Source of the DNA: Pezicula radicicola | Taxonomy: Eukaryota > Ascomycota > Leotiomycetes > Helotiales > Dermateaceae | Assembly: GCA_003008705.1 (NCBI GenBank) | Contig: PDUO01000022.1 | Coordinates: 458,549-522,548 of the forward strand | DNA: 64,000 nucleotides | Reading direction: 5' to 3' | Shown here: one piece after another, positions 35,335 through 47,629 of the stretch | Layout: every line of letters begins with the position of its first letter | Position numbering within the stretch: the stretch's first letter is position 1 | The notes under the pieces: generated by a model | Seen by the model: only the letters and a program-made list of their open reading frames with translations | The model's database searches: none | Told to the model about the DNA's origin: nothing | Translations under genes and position numbers: made by a program

Positions 35335-36855
35335 TCATATGCCTTTAGCTGCTGTCAGCTCTTCGATGGTCTTCACAACTGCCTCAAGCGGGTTGCTTTT
35401 CTCCATTTCAACCTCTATTTCACGAGCTCTTTCCTTGTACCGCGGATTTGACAATACATCCTCCACAGCTTCTTTAATAGCCTCAGGAGTTGGAGTCTCA
35501 GTCCTTAGGTTGACAGCAACACCTGCCCATTCTGCACGCGCAGCTACTTCAGGCTTATCCATCTGTACTCCTGCAATCACAAGCGGAAGCCCATGGCTAA
35601 TAGCATGCTGAAATCCGCCGTATCCTCCGTTGGTAACAAAGACATCGCAGTAAGGGAAGAGCTCATCAAATGGCACGAAGTCGCCGATGCGTGCGTTCGC
35701 TGGGACGTGTGTGTCTGCTGGAAGAACTGCACCCTTTTTACCGAGTGCTACAACGACGAGAACATTGGGAAGATCTTGTAGTGCCACCATTGTTGGAATA
35801 ATGAGATGATGAACGTCATCTGCAAGCATGGTCCCTTGAGATACGGCAACGATTTTCTTTTTGTCTTTGTTGATCAAGACATCGCTCCACCACTTTGGCA
35901 ATGTTGAAAATGGATCGCGGGCTCCTTTGGGAAGGCCACCTGCAAAGATGATGTTTTTTGGTAAATTGCGACGGTACCATTCTACACTCGGTACACACAT
36001 TTGCAGAACTCGATCTGGCAATAGGTACTGAGCGTCCATGGCGTGCGTATCCTCTGAGATATTTTTTGCCCCACAAGCCTTGATATTTTTCAGGTACTCC
36101 TTTTGAGACTCAGCATATTCTACCTCGTAGAGTTGCTTGGTCAGTTCCTTGTATTGTTGGTGACTTTCTTCCCTCCCATCGGGAATCACTGGATAAGTAG
36201 GGCGTTAGTATTTCACAAATATAGCCAGTATCAAGAGCGAAGAGGGGGTGGGCCTCTCTTCTTTGGGAAATATCAGGCACAAGGGGAGTACATGAGAGTG
36301 AAATGATACAATAGGTAGTGAGAGTCAAAAGAGCGAGTTATCCTTACGTCCCAACCCGAATGGGGGAACATCGACGCCCGATAGCATCATTGGCGATAAT
36401 CCAATGGTAATCACCCCAGCTGGCTTCAATCCATTGGCATCCATAAGGCAAGGAAGTGCTCCCCAACACACCATATCGCTTAAGATGATAACCTGTCGAT
36501 TCGGATCCTGCTCTTGAGTTGCGGCCAGAACGGACTGAATAGTTTCATATTGCTCTTTCATCTTTTCCGCACAGAAGTAACGCATTATGAACTCGATGAA
36601 TGGTGTTCCCTCAGGCTTAGGTGGAGGAGGAGGAGCCAAAGCCGGAGCAGTTATCTCTGAGACATCGGCTTTTCCTTGCCATGGAATGAATGTGGCCCCG
36701 ATAGCCTCGATGGGCTCGCGGAAATGAGAACCTGTGAGAAATGTGACATCATATCCTTGTGTCACGAGATATTTGGCAATTGCACGAACAGGCATCGTGT
36801 GCCCATGTATAGGCGTTGTGCAGGCCAAGATAAGAGGGTTTTCTGATTTCGCCAT
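35335..36855 (-). CDS. UDP-glycosyltransferase (GT1/MGT type)
   Basis: Exons 36855-36348 and 36188-35335 encode 453 residues. The N-terminal lobe begins with a glycosyltransferase-B strand and loop (LILACTTPIHGHTMPV, catalytic-type His included). The C-terminal donor-binding part contains VAVSQGTM, IGDFVPFDELFPYCDVFV and VTNGGYGGFQHAISHGLP, with G..MDKPE near its end, matching the UGT signature. It resembles bacterial macrolide-type and fungal single-domain GT1 enzymes more than the large sterol glucosyltransferases. It transfers sugar to a small-molecule acceptor. No membrane anchor is seen, so it is cytosolic. Confidence 0.9.
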
Positions 36856-36987
36856 ATTTGCAAGATATATGAATATGTTTGTACGAGTTTTAGCTGGGGC
36901 CGCTCGTATGTTTGTATTTACGTGGAAGCATATCTGGGGAGGTGAAAGGCACCTCTAAATAATTTTCATTAATCTCTGCGCTGAGTC

Positions 36988-37175
36988 CTCGTGCGGGCAG
37001 AAAGTATGAAAATAGGCTTTGCGTTCTGGGGGCATCAGCCAGTCAGGCTACAACACAGGCTCTCTTCGAACTTCGAAGTTCGAAGTTGAGCCTCGCGACG
37101 TTCAGGTGCTTAAACTGATTGGCCACAATCCCTAGCATATGTTAAGCCTATTTTTATACTTTCTACTCGCACGAG
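36988..37175. repeat. Foldback/MITE-like element with 32-bp terminal inverted repeats
   Basis: The left arm 36988-37019 and the reverse complement of 37144-37175 match at 29 of 32 positions; all three differences are transitions. At the centre lies a perfect 22-bp palindrome, 37064-37085 (CTTCGAACTTCGAAGTTCGAAG). There is no coding capacity. It lies about 130 bp upstream of the UDP-glycosyltransferase start. Confidence 0.7.
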
Positions 37176-37579
37176 TAAGCATGAATCTACCCGAAACTTA
37201 CTTCGTGTACCAATAATATGCGAGGACTCGAGCAGGCCTGGATCTTGTTATTACGATCTTTCCCCGCAATGTCGTAATTGCCCTGGGCGGAGGGGTGCGT
37301 TGGCTAATGCAAACAAGCAAAGTGTGACCTAGAATCAAATTGCTTTGAAAGAAATCTCTGTATTTCTGCAACATGTGGCTAGTATATTACATTAAACATA
37401 ACCGCCTTCGCATAGTCTTCTACAACTAATACCTAGACGAACACAGTAATAAGTAACTTGTCTAACGATTATACAAGCCTTACAAAGAATGTTATTACAA
37501 TAGTAAAGCAAAGAGAACTATCAACCCACCTTCTACAGATCACTATATCGCCTAGCCGAGCTGGACTTTGAACGTTACG

Positions 37580-38272
37580 TCTCAAGTACGAGATTCTTTA
37601 GCCTATTACTAAAATAGCATCTAAACGTAAGTAGACAGAGGTGATACAATAAATTACTCCTCTAACATCGCAAACTTGTATAACTGTATATAATAAGTGC
37701 AAAATGAATATTTTTTTTTAAGCGCTCTCTTAGCAAGTTGTTAGAAAGGAGGCTTAAGCGAGCTAGTTTAACCTTACTTACCCTACCTAACTAAGACTTA
37801 GCATTACTTGTATTTATCACTTAATATGCTTAAAGCCAAATGACCGTTAAAAGGGCTTTCGGGACTGGCTTTTGTGGTTAGGAGAAACTGAGGGTTCTCT
37901 TTTGGGTGTTTGAGGAAGTTGGTGGGGTTTGGTCTTGGCTTGAGAAAGGGGATGGTAGGAGTGTTGAGACGTATATTAAGGAGATGTGTAGTTTCGGAGA
38001 AAAGAGCCAGTACAGGATGAGGAAGTATTGATTTGTATGGTATGCATTTGAGTGAGTGGAGACCTTTGACTGGATAAAAAGATGACTGTATCGAATGCGA
38101 TCACTTAAGGGGGTGTATCTGGCACAGAAAGGTTCTTGGATTAAGGAGTTGAAGCTGACAAAATGGCGTAGAGTCCCTGTTTCTCATCCTAATAAGTAAG
38201 TTGACTTTCGCATAGCAATTCTGTGGGTTGCTAGCCTTTGAATGGTATTCGCCATGAATCCACTTGAGTACC
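37580..38272. repeat. Diverged direct repeat, copy A
   Basis: Matches copy B (about 42860-43850) in the same orientation, for example the segment from TCTCTTAGCAAGTTGTTAG to GGCTTAAGCGAGCTAG, and the end block containing TTGAATGGTATTCGCCATGA. Differences are mostly C/T and G/A. Copy B has roughly 290 extra bases in the middle. No protein domain is recognisable. Confidence 0.65.
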
Positions 38273-38505
38273 TACAGACTCAGGATTGATTTCTTTTTTC
38301 GTTCGTTCTGTTTTAGTCTCCGGACGTGAGCAGCTGCTACTTTAACCTAAGCTGAGGGTGAGTATGCCTGAGCACGTCCTGAGTCGGTTTGCGCACCATA
38401 ATATGTAACCTATTTTGGCCTCCTGCCCCGACTACGGTTTTCTTAACCGAATTTTATCCGGGAGTCCGTCTCCTTGCAGCATTTACTGCAGCCATTTCCT
38501 TGCTT

Positions 38506-39885
38506 TTATCGTCTGCCTCGAATCCAAGGCTGACCCAAGAGATCCATCGTTGGAAGACGTTCCTTTGGATCAATTTTCATCAGTGCATGAAGAAAGGCAA
38601 CAAAGTCTTCTCGGGTTTCCAGCGGTAGATCTCCCATGTAGACGTCTGACACAAGTCCTGGAAGATGCGATGGCTCAGAATCCTTGATAGTTCCATCTTC
38701 GTTGAACATTTCGCGAACTATGTCCGGAGCGCCTTGATCAAGCAATGATTTTGGAAATGGTCCGAAGAACTCCACAATCTCCTCAAGGTGATTTTTGAGC
38801 ATGTAGGGGCTGTCCTGGCTGTCCTGTCCAACGAACATCTGAACGCCGCGAAATACTTCTAGAATGACGGGACCAAGATTCCACCAGTCCGTGGTCCAGT
38901 CCCACGAAGCTTTGATGAGAACTTCAGGTGACCGAAGGGTGACAGGTTGGATCACTTCGCACAAGTACTTGGTAGTCCAGCTAGAAACTCCCCAATCTCC
39001 AAGACAGACGTCAAAGTTCATGGGAGGATCGCCGGGGGTGAAGTAGAATTTGTGTAGAGGCTGAGAGCGCAAGGGAGAGTATGATTTAGAATTCTTTTCT
39101 TGCTGTACTGCAGGAACTTCCTGAAGGAACTTTGGAATCAAGGATCTATCTCTGAACCTGACGAAGATGTTGTCGGGCTTAATATCTGCTGAAAGTCAGA
39201 GCCTGAGCAATAATAAGGAAATACTAAAGAGCAAACCTGTATGAATGACGCCGCTGTCATGTGCATAATCCAAAGCCACGAGAAGTTGGTAAGTGAATTT
39301 TCTCATAACAGGATTAGGAAGCATCTGGTCTTTAAACCATACTCGGAAGCTGTGCAGCGTCTCCCCAATTAGCTCAAAGACAAGACAGACATGGCTGCCA
39401 TTGGGACCGTTTTGCTCAAAATCATCTATGAGATGGCAAATAGACGTGTAGCCAGGGTGGGTCCTGTCTGCCTCTCGGAGGTGCGTCAGGATCTCTCTCT
39501 CGTAGACCGGCTGCTTTTCATCGTAGGATTCGGCACTCAGGACTTTCAAGGCTTTGTACTGGTGCTCACTTCCGTCTCTGTGTGAAGTTAGTTATGCATC
39601 GAAATCAACATTTCATCGAACATACTCCAGGGTGAGATCCTTGACCAGCCAAACGGTGGAATACTGTCCATATCCAATTTTCCGCAGGACTTCGTAACGC
39701 TCATTGTAAACATCCCCAATATAGACCGGATGAAAACCGCCCAGTCTATACGCATCTTTGCCTTCTTCAATATCGCAAATTGTGGTTGGAGTCTCTTCTG
39801 ACTTGTCCTGCTCGCTAGGCTTCAGGTCTTCTTCCTCTGGAGAGACACCTCGCTCGTCCTTGTCTCTGTTATGTGCGTTTGACAT
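38506..39885 (-). CDS. Protein kinase, SRPK-like
   Basis: Exons 39885-39626, 39577-39237 and 39188-38506 encode 427 residues. The glycine loop is IGYGQYSTVW, the ATP lysine lies in YKALKVL, and the catalytic loop reads HTADIKPDN across intron 2. The metal-binding DFG is GDWG, as in several fungal SRPK-type kinases, and the activation-segment end is RSPEVL. The acidic N-terminus and GGFHPVYIGDVYNERYEV preceding the glycine loop are typical of SR-protein-specific kinases. SRPKs phosphorylate Ser/Arg-rich splicing factors; small fungal paralogues like this one are often accessory genes of unknown target. It lies between two copies of a diverged repeat. Confidence 0.88.
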
Positions 39886-40353
39886 AGCGATCTTGATTAA
39901 GGTGGATGCTTTTAGAAGTGAGAGCTTGGAAGGGAAAAGTTTCTGAACCGAAGGGGGAAACGTAAGAGCTGAACGATGCGGATGCGAGGGATGAGCAAAC
40001 GCCTTGCTTACTAATTTCTTAGCTTAGCCTTATCGCAGGCGCGCGCCAAACCCGTTGATACCAATGGAGGTGAATATACGGTAAGCTATTCCCGATCAGG
40101 TTAGTGCTATTCCCTGAGGCTGTCTCTAGCCCAGCCTGCCTCAGAGCACCTCCGTCCACGACTCCATTGGGGCAAATCCATACAAAATGAGGCATTTAAG
40201 GTGCCATTTCATTAACATAAAAATGGTGCCATACTGGGCCAGAATGGTCGGAATTAATCTGCGATTTCGGAGGGATCGGCGGGCGCCAGGGCCACCAGAA
40301 ATGAAGATATACTAGAAACACGTGATTACTGGCCGACAGCTCTTCATATAAGC
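39886..40353. other. Intergenic region with a short dispersed repeat
   Basis: About 40063-40100 (GGAGGTGAATATACGGTAAG and following bases) matches 45390-45430 with mostly transition differences, a second small element shared between the two repeat-flanked segments. Confidence 0.5.
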
Positions 40354-42360
40354 TGTAACCCTGACTTCTGCGGTGGAGCTGCGGCTCGTAAGGCTGCAAA
40401 TCTTATTATCCCACCTATCTCTTCTTCAACAGCGTGTGATAATACTGTTGAAACCACTGTCGAAGCCTTGAGAAGAGCTTCTAATAGCGGCTGCGCGACT
40501 TGCTCCCTCTTATACTACGCTATTAGGGATACTCGATTCAGCGACCACTGTAAATACCATGAAATAAATGTTAAGGTTTGGTATCACAGTGGTCATCTGG
40601 AGCTTCGGGATGAGAGTGGCGAATTTGTGCCTGATTATGGAACAATTTTTCACTCTTCCGGTAAGAAAATAGAAATATTTCAGCTATGATAAATTAGCTA
40701 ACTAGATACCCAGGACAATCCAATCATTGTACTGCTTTTCCTGAACTGGACATGATTCCTAAGCATACTGCATCTGCAGAAAGCTTCAGAAAACTAAAAG
40801 ATTGGATCCAAGTCTGTGATAAGCGGCATTCATGTGTCAAGTCTACTTCTAGCATACTCCCGAGAAGGGTCCTCGACGTTGGCCTAGATAGCCTTCATAC
40901 AAAGCAGGTAGGTGTAGATACAACAACCTTTAAAGGTTATGATAGCTAACAGAGCATAGTCTCGTCGTCTTCGGGTCCACGAAAGTGAAGGCCAGCATGG
41001 TTCATACATCGCATTAAGCCACTGCTGGGGTTCCTCGCAAATCATCACGTCTAAGAAAGCTACAATTGATCTTCGACGAAAACATATCCAGCGGAAAGAT
41101 CTCTCTAAAACATTCCAGGATGCTGTTACAATCACAAGGAGACTTGGTATTCCGTACCTGTGGATAGATTCTCTATGTATAATTCAAGACGACTTACAGG
41201 ACTGGAAAACTCAGTCGTCGCAGATGCTTTCTATATACAATGGAGCATACTTAATAATTGCTGCGGACCATGCAGAGAATAGCGAAGAGGGCTGTTTTGC
41301 TTACAGCGCGAACAAACCTTTTCGCATGAGCCCAATTCCGTTACCTGATAGTTTTCAAAAAAACAGACGAATTTTTCATTGATTGGGACGATACATATGG
41401 TCTACACTTAGACCATAGCAATTTTACAGAGCCTGATAGTTTTGTTGGTCCATTGTCGAGCCTTTCAGCTCGTGGATGGACACTACAGGAGCGCCTATTA
41501 TCTCGTCGCTTAATACATTACACTTCCTGGGAACTTGTGTGGGAATGTCAACAAGATCTAGAGTGCCAATGCGGCAGGCTCTCGCCTATAACCAAGAAAA
41601 CAATCATGCAAAATTTCCACGACAGTTTTCATTCGAAGGCTCAAACTTCGGATTTAACTGCATTTTGGATGGACATCGTTACAGAATACTCCAAACGAAG
41701 CTTGACTTACGAAACAGACCGGCTAGTAGCAATCAACGGACTGGCAAAACACTTTCAAACGTATACTATACAATCCTATATTGCTGGAATTTGGAAGGAT
41801 AGTCTTAGAGAAATGCTAGTATGGCACGTCTATAGTAGAGATCACGACTGTCAACGTTCTACCAAGTATGTTGCACCAAGCTGGTCCTGGGCTTCGTCGT
41901 CAGATAATAAGATCATATTTCCTACTAGGCGCATGTCTCCGGAAGGGAGACTAAATAGGCGGTATCTCGCGCTCATACGTTCAATAGCAACTATGGTAGC
42001 TAAAGATGACGGATGTGGCCAACTCTTTGGAGGGCATATAAGTGTGGTAGGTCGAACTATCATGCTCAAGCTAGTTGGTACTCTATTACAGGCCTTCTGT
42101 GGGATATAAAACCGGACAGAACTCGTAAGAAGGGAGATTTAGCGTGTCATAGTTCAGAATTCTCAAGCCACATTATTATCTTACAACATGATCCTCAGCA
42201 GCCAGATTTATATCGTCGGATAGGTTTAGCTTACATCAATTGGTCTTATCGCAACAAAGTTGCCCCACCTCAGACAGAAATTAATGGTTTAAGGCCAGAT
42301 TGGGGATTAGGCAAAGATTGGTTCAAGGATTCAATGCTCAGAATGGTCACAGTTGTCTAG
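40354..42360 (+). pseudogene. HET-domain protein gene, frameshifted
   Basis: Recognisable exons are about 40354-40660, 40714-40907 and 40960 on. The N-terminal cysteine pattern (SGCATCSLL), RVLDVG and then the HET core are clear: YIALSHCWG, IPYLWIDSLCIIQDD, MLSIYNGAYLIIAA. Further on GWTLQERLLSRRLIHY, WELVWECQ and YVAPSWSWAS are standard for the family. The frame is lost at an A7 run (41357-41363), where one extra A shifts reading by +1. It shifts back near 42080-42110, after which the usual C-terminal part (DWGLGKDWF) ends at 42360. No in-frame ATG was found at the 5' end. HET proteins trigger vegetative incompatibility and cell death; this copy is probably inactive unless the shifts are sequencing errors. 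Confidence 0.8.
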
Positions 42361-42859
42361 AGCTTACGATGTAGGTGTATAGGTTGTGTAATGCATAATG
42401 AATATGATTTTAAAGAAGCCATACGACATCCACAAAATATATACGTACAACCATTAACTTTTTAAGTGGAAGAAACTGAATGTCTAGGTCGAAGCTTGTG
42501 AATAGCACACGGCTCAATTGATATGATTAGAATGGTCTATACCTGCTTGAAATAAACTCTCTGCTATTCCAACTTAAAGCCTTGAAATGGGGAGTATTTT
42601 CATCGAAAGAAATTCTTAGAATACCACATCGAGCTATTTAACCTTGGAATCTATATTTCTACCAGATAACAGGCTTATAGAAGGAGCTGTAACTGACTTA
42701 TATTCTAGAGAGAGCAAGGAGCTTTTCGGTGTCAAAAGAACTCTGTATATTATAACCAATTAATACCTTGCCCTATTTATTTGAAAGAACCTTTCAAGAA
42801 TTGTTCCAGATACCTTATCCACCAAGCAGAAGTTGAAACAGAATGTTTCAAGAAGTGCA

Positions 42860-43850
42860 GGATTCTTTAGGGCGGCTACTCCAGATGATGGACTTAAGGC
42901 TATTACCCAAAATATCTCAGAAAAGGAGGCAGAGGTAACCCCATTAGTTACTCCCCTAAGCTCGTAATCTTATACAACTGTGTATAATAAATGCAAAATA
43001 AAAAGATTCTAAGCGGCTCTCTTAGCGAGTTGTTAGAAAGGAGGCTTAAGCGAGCTAGTTTAAACGTTAACGATATACCTAAACCTTAGCCTTACTTACA
43101 TTTACTACTCAACACGTCTAATGCCATTCCAGAATGCAAGTAACCTGAAATTTGGGCTGGAAATCAGTGCAGCTTAGCTCGACTGGGAAATGCTCTACAA
43201 GCATTAGAAAATAGTCTTTTATCCAAATCATTCTCACACTCCTTATTGGTGCTCATCCAAGCTTTTTAGGCTCAGGATTCCAGTTCATGATATCTGATCT
43301 CTGCACATGAAAATGTTTAAATCCCGAGTCATAATTTGATAAATACATCCCAAGATTCCCTCTAGCATCCTTGCCATTACCTTTATTCTCTTCAGATTTC
43401 TTGTCTGTTTCTTTAAAGTATACCACTATTAAAGCCGAAGGATTATTAAAGCATATTTTGGGCCGGGGTTTTCAGTTGGAAGAAACGTAGGTTTGCTTTA
43501 GGGAGTTTAAGGACGTGGGCGGGGTTTAGTGTTAGCTTAAGAGGGTATGATAGGAGTGTTGAGAATTATATTAACAAGGACATATGTATTTTAGGAGAGA
43601 AGAAGGGGATTAGAGCATACGAAGGTATAGATCTATATAGTATGTTTTTAAGTAAATAGAAGTATTTGATTAGATTCAAAGATAACAACATTATCTGTAA
43701 TCTCTCGAGCATGTTTGTCTAGCATAGACAAGATCTCTAATCAAGGAACTAAAGCTGACAGGATAGTGTATACTTGACTTTCACGTACTAATTCTATGGG
43801 TTGCCAGCCTTGAATGGTATTCGCCATGAATCTACTTAAGTTCCTAAACA
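42860..43850. repeat. Diverged direct repeat, copy B
   Basis: Second copy of the repeat at 37580-38272, longer by about 290 bases. Its right end coincides within a few bases with the stop codon of the next gene (minus strand, 43844). The remaining gap from 42361 holds no gene. Confidence 0.65.
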
Positions 43851-44504
43851 TCCGTTCTTCCAGCTGCATTCCCAGCTACCTGAGACTGAGATAGCCAATC
43901 ATCAATTTTCCTCTTTTCCTCTTCACTGACAACACAGAACTTTGCTTTTCCTGTCTCACTCCTCCCCTCCAGAACTTTCGGCAGCTCTCTTTCCCCATCT
44001 CCACCATCATTCAAGATCTCCTTGACCTTCTCCGCTGAATCAAGAACGCCACCCAAGCGGAAGATAACCATCGACTTGCCATTTTCCTCCGCACTGGGGA
44101 TAACAGCAGACTGTGAGTTTAAAACGTTGTGAAGTTGAAGTGAATGTTCGTATGTCTCTCGGTCATGTCCAGCTGCCTCACGTTCTGCACGGACTAGTGA
44201 CCAGTGCTCATCCGTAATACGAGTTCGGGTAAGATCGCTGCGCTGGGCTGTAATAAGCTGCTCTGCTTCAACCCGTTTGTACTTGAACAGTCGACTCCAG
44301 CGATCCTGTAGTGCCTCTGGTCAATGCTCGATTTGGACAATCAATTCCGAGAGGAACTCAGAGTAGACAAGATGAAACTGTCTCAATAGGTAGAAGATTG
44401 TTACTTACGATTTGCTCTTCGGTCGGTTCCTCATCTGCTGCGACGGCATCAGTTGCGCTGGCGGCTTGGGCCATGCGGTCGACTTCTTCCCAGCCTACGT
44501 CCAT
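43844..44504 (-). CDS. Hypothetical protein, 185 aa
   Basis: Exons 44504-44409 and 44305-43844 join in frame. The sequence is hydrophilic and mostly helical, opening MDVGWEEVDRMAQAAS, with QLITAQRSDLTRTRITDEHW and ERETYEHSLQLHNVLNSQ in the middle and an acidic/basic C-terminal part (VVSEEEKRKIDDWLSQSQ). No signal peptide, membrane helix or known motif is seen. Clean splicing and a long hydrophilic frame support a real gene. I do not recognise it. Confidence 0.6.
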
Positions 44505-47500
44505 CGTTGAGATCTATTCAGATCACGAAATTTACTCGCGATAATTGTGTGAGGTAAGCTGTTTTTGAATGGCGAGTGTGAAGTTGTAGAAAATGTTTAA
44601 ATTGCTGATTGCGACTTGGACTACTTTAATGTGGCTTAGTCGTGCCTGCCTCGTTGAGTCATGAACTTCGTCATCGCAACCGGTTAGGACTCATAGTTGA
44701 TACCATCAATTCTTGGTGATGAGCTAAACAAATATTGGTCCGAGTGATCTAGAAGGTGTTTAGAGAGTAGGCTGGTGGCAGAACGTTAATAAGCCAGGGT
44801 GTTACGTGAAAAAGAGGAGATAATTATAGATTGCAAATTCTTTAAAATACACGAGTTAGATTAGGACGAGATATGTAAGTAGGCTGTGATACTTAGAGAC
44901 GTCGATGTTACTGTTAATCAATTACTAAGAACACTTCACTTCCCTCATTCTCATTTCTGAATAACCTCACCTCCCAGTCTGGGCCCCATGCAGTGTCTCC
45001 TGAAACCAAAATTACACTTAGCGTATCTCCAACATTACTGACGTACGCAGAATTAGAAGTTGTTATATAATCCATGGCACTATGGAAGGCTGTTTTTCCA
45101 ATTTGGTCATAGGGAGGACGACGATCTAAGCGAAATAAAAGCCGTCAGGAGCTGCTTGACTATAGCAGTACCGTACTTCATATGCTGCATCCTTATTCGA
45201 AATCAGATACTGAATATCCTAATCTGTGTTGTGAAGCATAGGACAGGAGTATGGAAAGTTCTTGTAACAAGCATCCGGGAATAAACAAGGAGACCCCAAC
45301 ATGGTGAATCCAAAATTCAGTCAAGCGGTGGTGCTACAGATAGCAGAATGGAGGTCCCGAAAAGCTGAAAATAAGGACTTAACGAGCGTTGATTGGGAGG
45401 TGAATGTGCGGTAAGTTATTCCTGATTCAGTTGGTGGCGTTTTCGACCACAAACCTCGACCTCGATTCTATAGATAACTACAATAATATAACCCCTCTTG
45501 ATCACGAATTCGACGTATCCCTTTGTTTTCTAGCGTACAACGATGTGCATATAACTCTGCATAGTGGCTCACAGCCTCGCCATAACTCTCAACGTAAAAA
45601 AAGGCTGGCCACCCTCCATCTCCCTGCAACTCGTATCAACACAGCCCGCATTTGTAGAAACCCATGCTTGGCTGTTACACAGCATTGGTAACAATATGAT
45701 GAAATACAATGTCATTCATGAAATGTACAAAATAAAATAAAATAAGGCCTCCTATATTGTAATACTTTGTCTGTTTTATTTAATATAGGAATAGATATAG
45801 TAAGTTAGATAAGACTATAAACCTCCCTATAGGTTATTTTTTACTAGTCTTATCTACCTACTAGAAAAATAGTTATTCCCTACTGAGCTTACCTACTTGA
45901 ATCTATCTATCATAAATAATCTTTACAAAGGGTAAACATAATAAATATATTTTTGGTAAGTAGAGAAAATATTTCATTTTCTGTGATATTATTACCAACA
46001 TTGCTTTTACAGTACTCCACTTTGCGGAGGAATAGCTCAAATTAAAAAAAGAAAAGGTAGGTAACCAAGCTATCGTTAAATCCCGAGACAGAAAAAAGGC
46101 CCCGGTCTGGCATGCATGACAGTTGTTCCCCGATCATTTGAACCTCCAATGAAGTTTGTCCTGTTCAGCCTCTCTACTGTAAACACCCGAAAGTCTCCAC
46201 TCAGACTCCATCCTTATTCATATTGGTCAAATCAAATCAATACAGGTCTCCCATTGTGTGGGTACTTCTTTCAGCTGCCTGCCTCTGCCAATATATTGTA
46301 GGAGATCTCTCCTGCCATCTTTTTCATCCTACAGCCGCACGGTGTATCTCAGCACTACTTCAGATATCAAGCTTTTTCATCAAAACATTTCCTCCCGTGG
46401 TAATCGAAGCGGTTCAGCTCTGGCAAAACCTAAACATCGAGGAAATATCCTACTTGCTCGCGGTTATTCAAGAACGCTTAGCTAGCATCAAAAAATAAGG
46501 AAAGAGTCTTATACTATTAGAAAAAAGATTATATAAATAAAGTAATAAATTAAATTACTTATTTTTACAATTCTAGTATATAATCCTTCAGAAAAAGTAA
46601 AACTAAACTATTATTAGATTATATAATATATAAAAAGAGAAAGTACTATAAAGAGTTTTTTAAATAAATATTTTTATTTTAGAATTCCTCCTTTAATTAT
46701 AACTCTTACAGTGATATATTACACCTCTGCCCTTTTTGGCGCTGGGGCCAACACAAGAAAAAGAAACAATTAATTAATTCGATATTTAGATTTCTTACTA
46801 CAATATTGTCTATATTATCTTTTCTATAAAAGTAAGCCTCTAAAAAGGAAGATATAAGTAAGAGGAGTAATTTAATTAATTTTTAAAGCTAATTAGTGTA
46901 AAGGTAATAGAGAAATAAGGAGTATAGTATATTTACAAGCCTTTTTACTAAGGCTTTTCCGTTACCCTCCTTAAGAAAGAATATCTCCTTAATATAATAG
47001 ATTCTAAACCTTATTTTTATATTTTTCTTAGGGAGTATTAGTAAAAATACTATAAATATATTATTTCTAAAATCTAGGCTTTATACCTATAGTTATAGAA
47101 TAGTTATTTGGAAGATAGTATTAATTAATTGTTTTTTTTCTAGGGCTGGTTTATACTTAAAAAGGGTAGAGGTTTAATATATTACTATATTACTTTAGAA
47201 GAAAGAATATTATCTTAGTTAAACTTAATATTTAATTTTATTTAGAGATATTTTAAGATTCTTAGAATAAGAAGTTTTTATTTAAATATTAGAAGAGAAA
47301 TAATTTAATTCTTAATTAAATAAATAAAAAAATAAAAATTTATAACTTTTATTACTTCTTTAGATAAATTAATTAATATAAACTTTAAGAAAAAAAGTAT
47401 ATAATAACTCTTTATCTTTAATAAAAAAAATAACTTTATTATTTTTTATTTTCTTATATATTAAATTAAAACTCTTATTTATTTAACTAAACCTTCCTCT

Positions 47501-47629
47501 CTAAAAATAGGGCTTTAAGTTAAGAACGGGCATCGTCCCGTCTCCTTAATTTTCCCAAGCAAACTGGCGACAAAGTGTTCCAAAATCAAAACAGAGTGTT
47601 TCCCAACGGTGAGCCATCTCTTATTGTTT
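44505..47629. other. Gene-poor region
   Basis: Contains the small repeat at 45390-45430, an AT-rich stretch near 45.7-46.0 kb with a 15-bp inverted word (AGTTAGATAAGACTA), and the extreme AT block 46500-47540. No gene recognised. Confidence 0.5.
46500..47540. repeat. Extremely AT-rich block, probably RIP-mutated repeat relic
   Basis: About 1 kb dominated by TTA/TAA/AAA words, with stops in every frame and G or C only sporadic. The edges to normal DNA are sharp on the right (about 47530). This is the signature of heavy repeat-induced point mutation in filamentous ascomycetes. The original element cannot be identified. Confidence 0.7.

Noticed and set aside
41453..42109. Stand-alone short HET-type gene
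   Set aside because: The segment lacks the HET core, which lies just upstream in another frame; one broken gene explains both.
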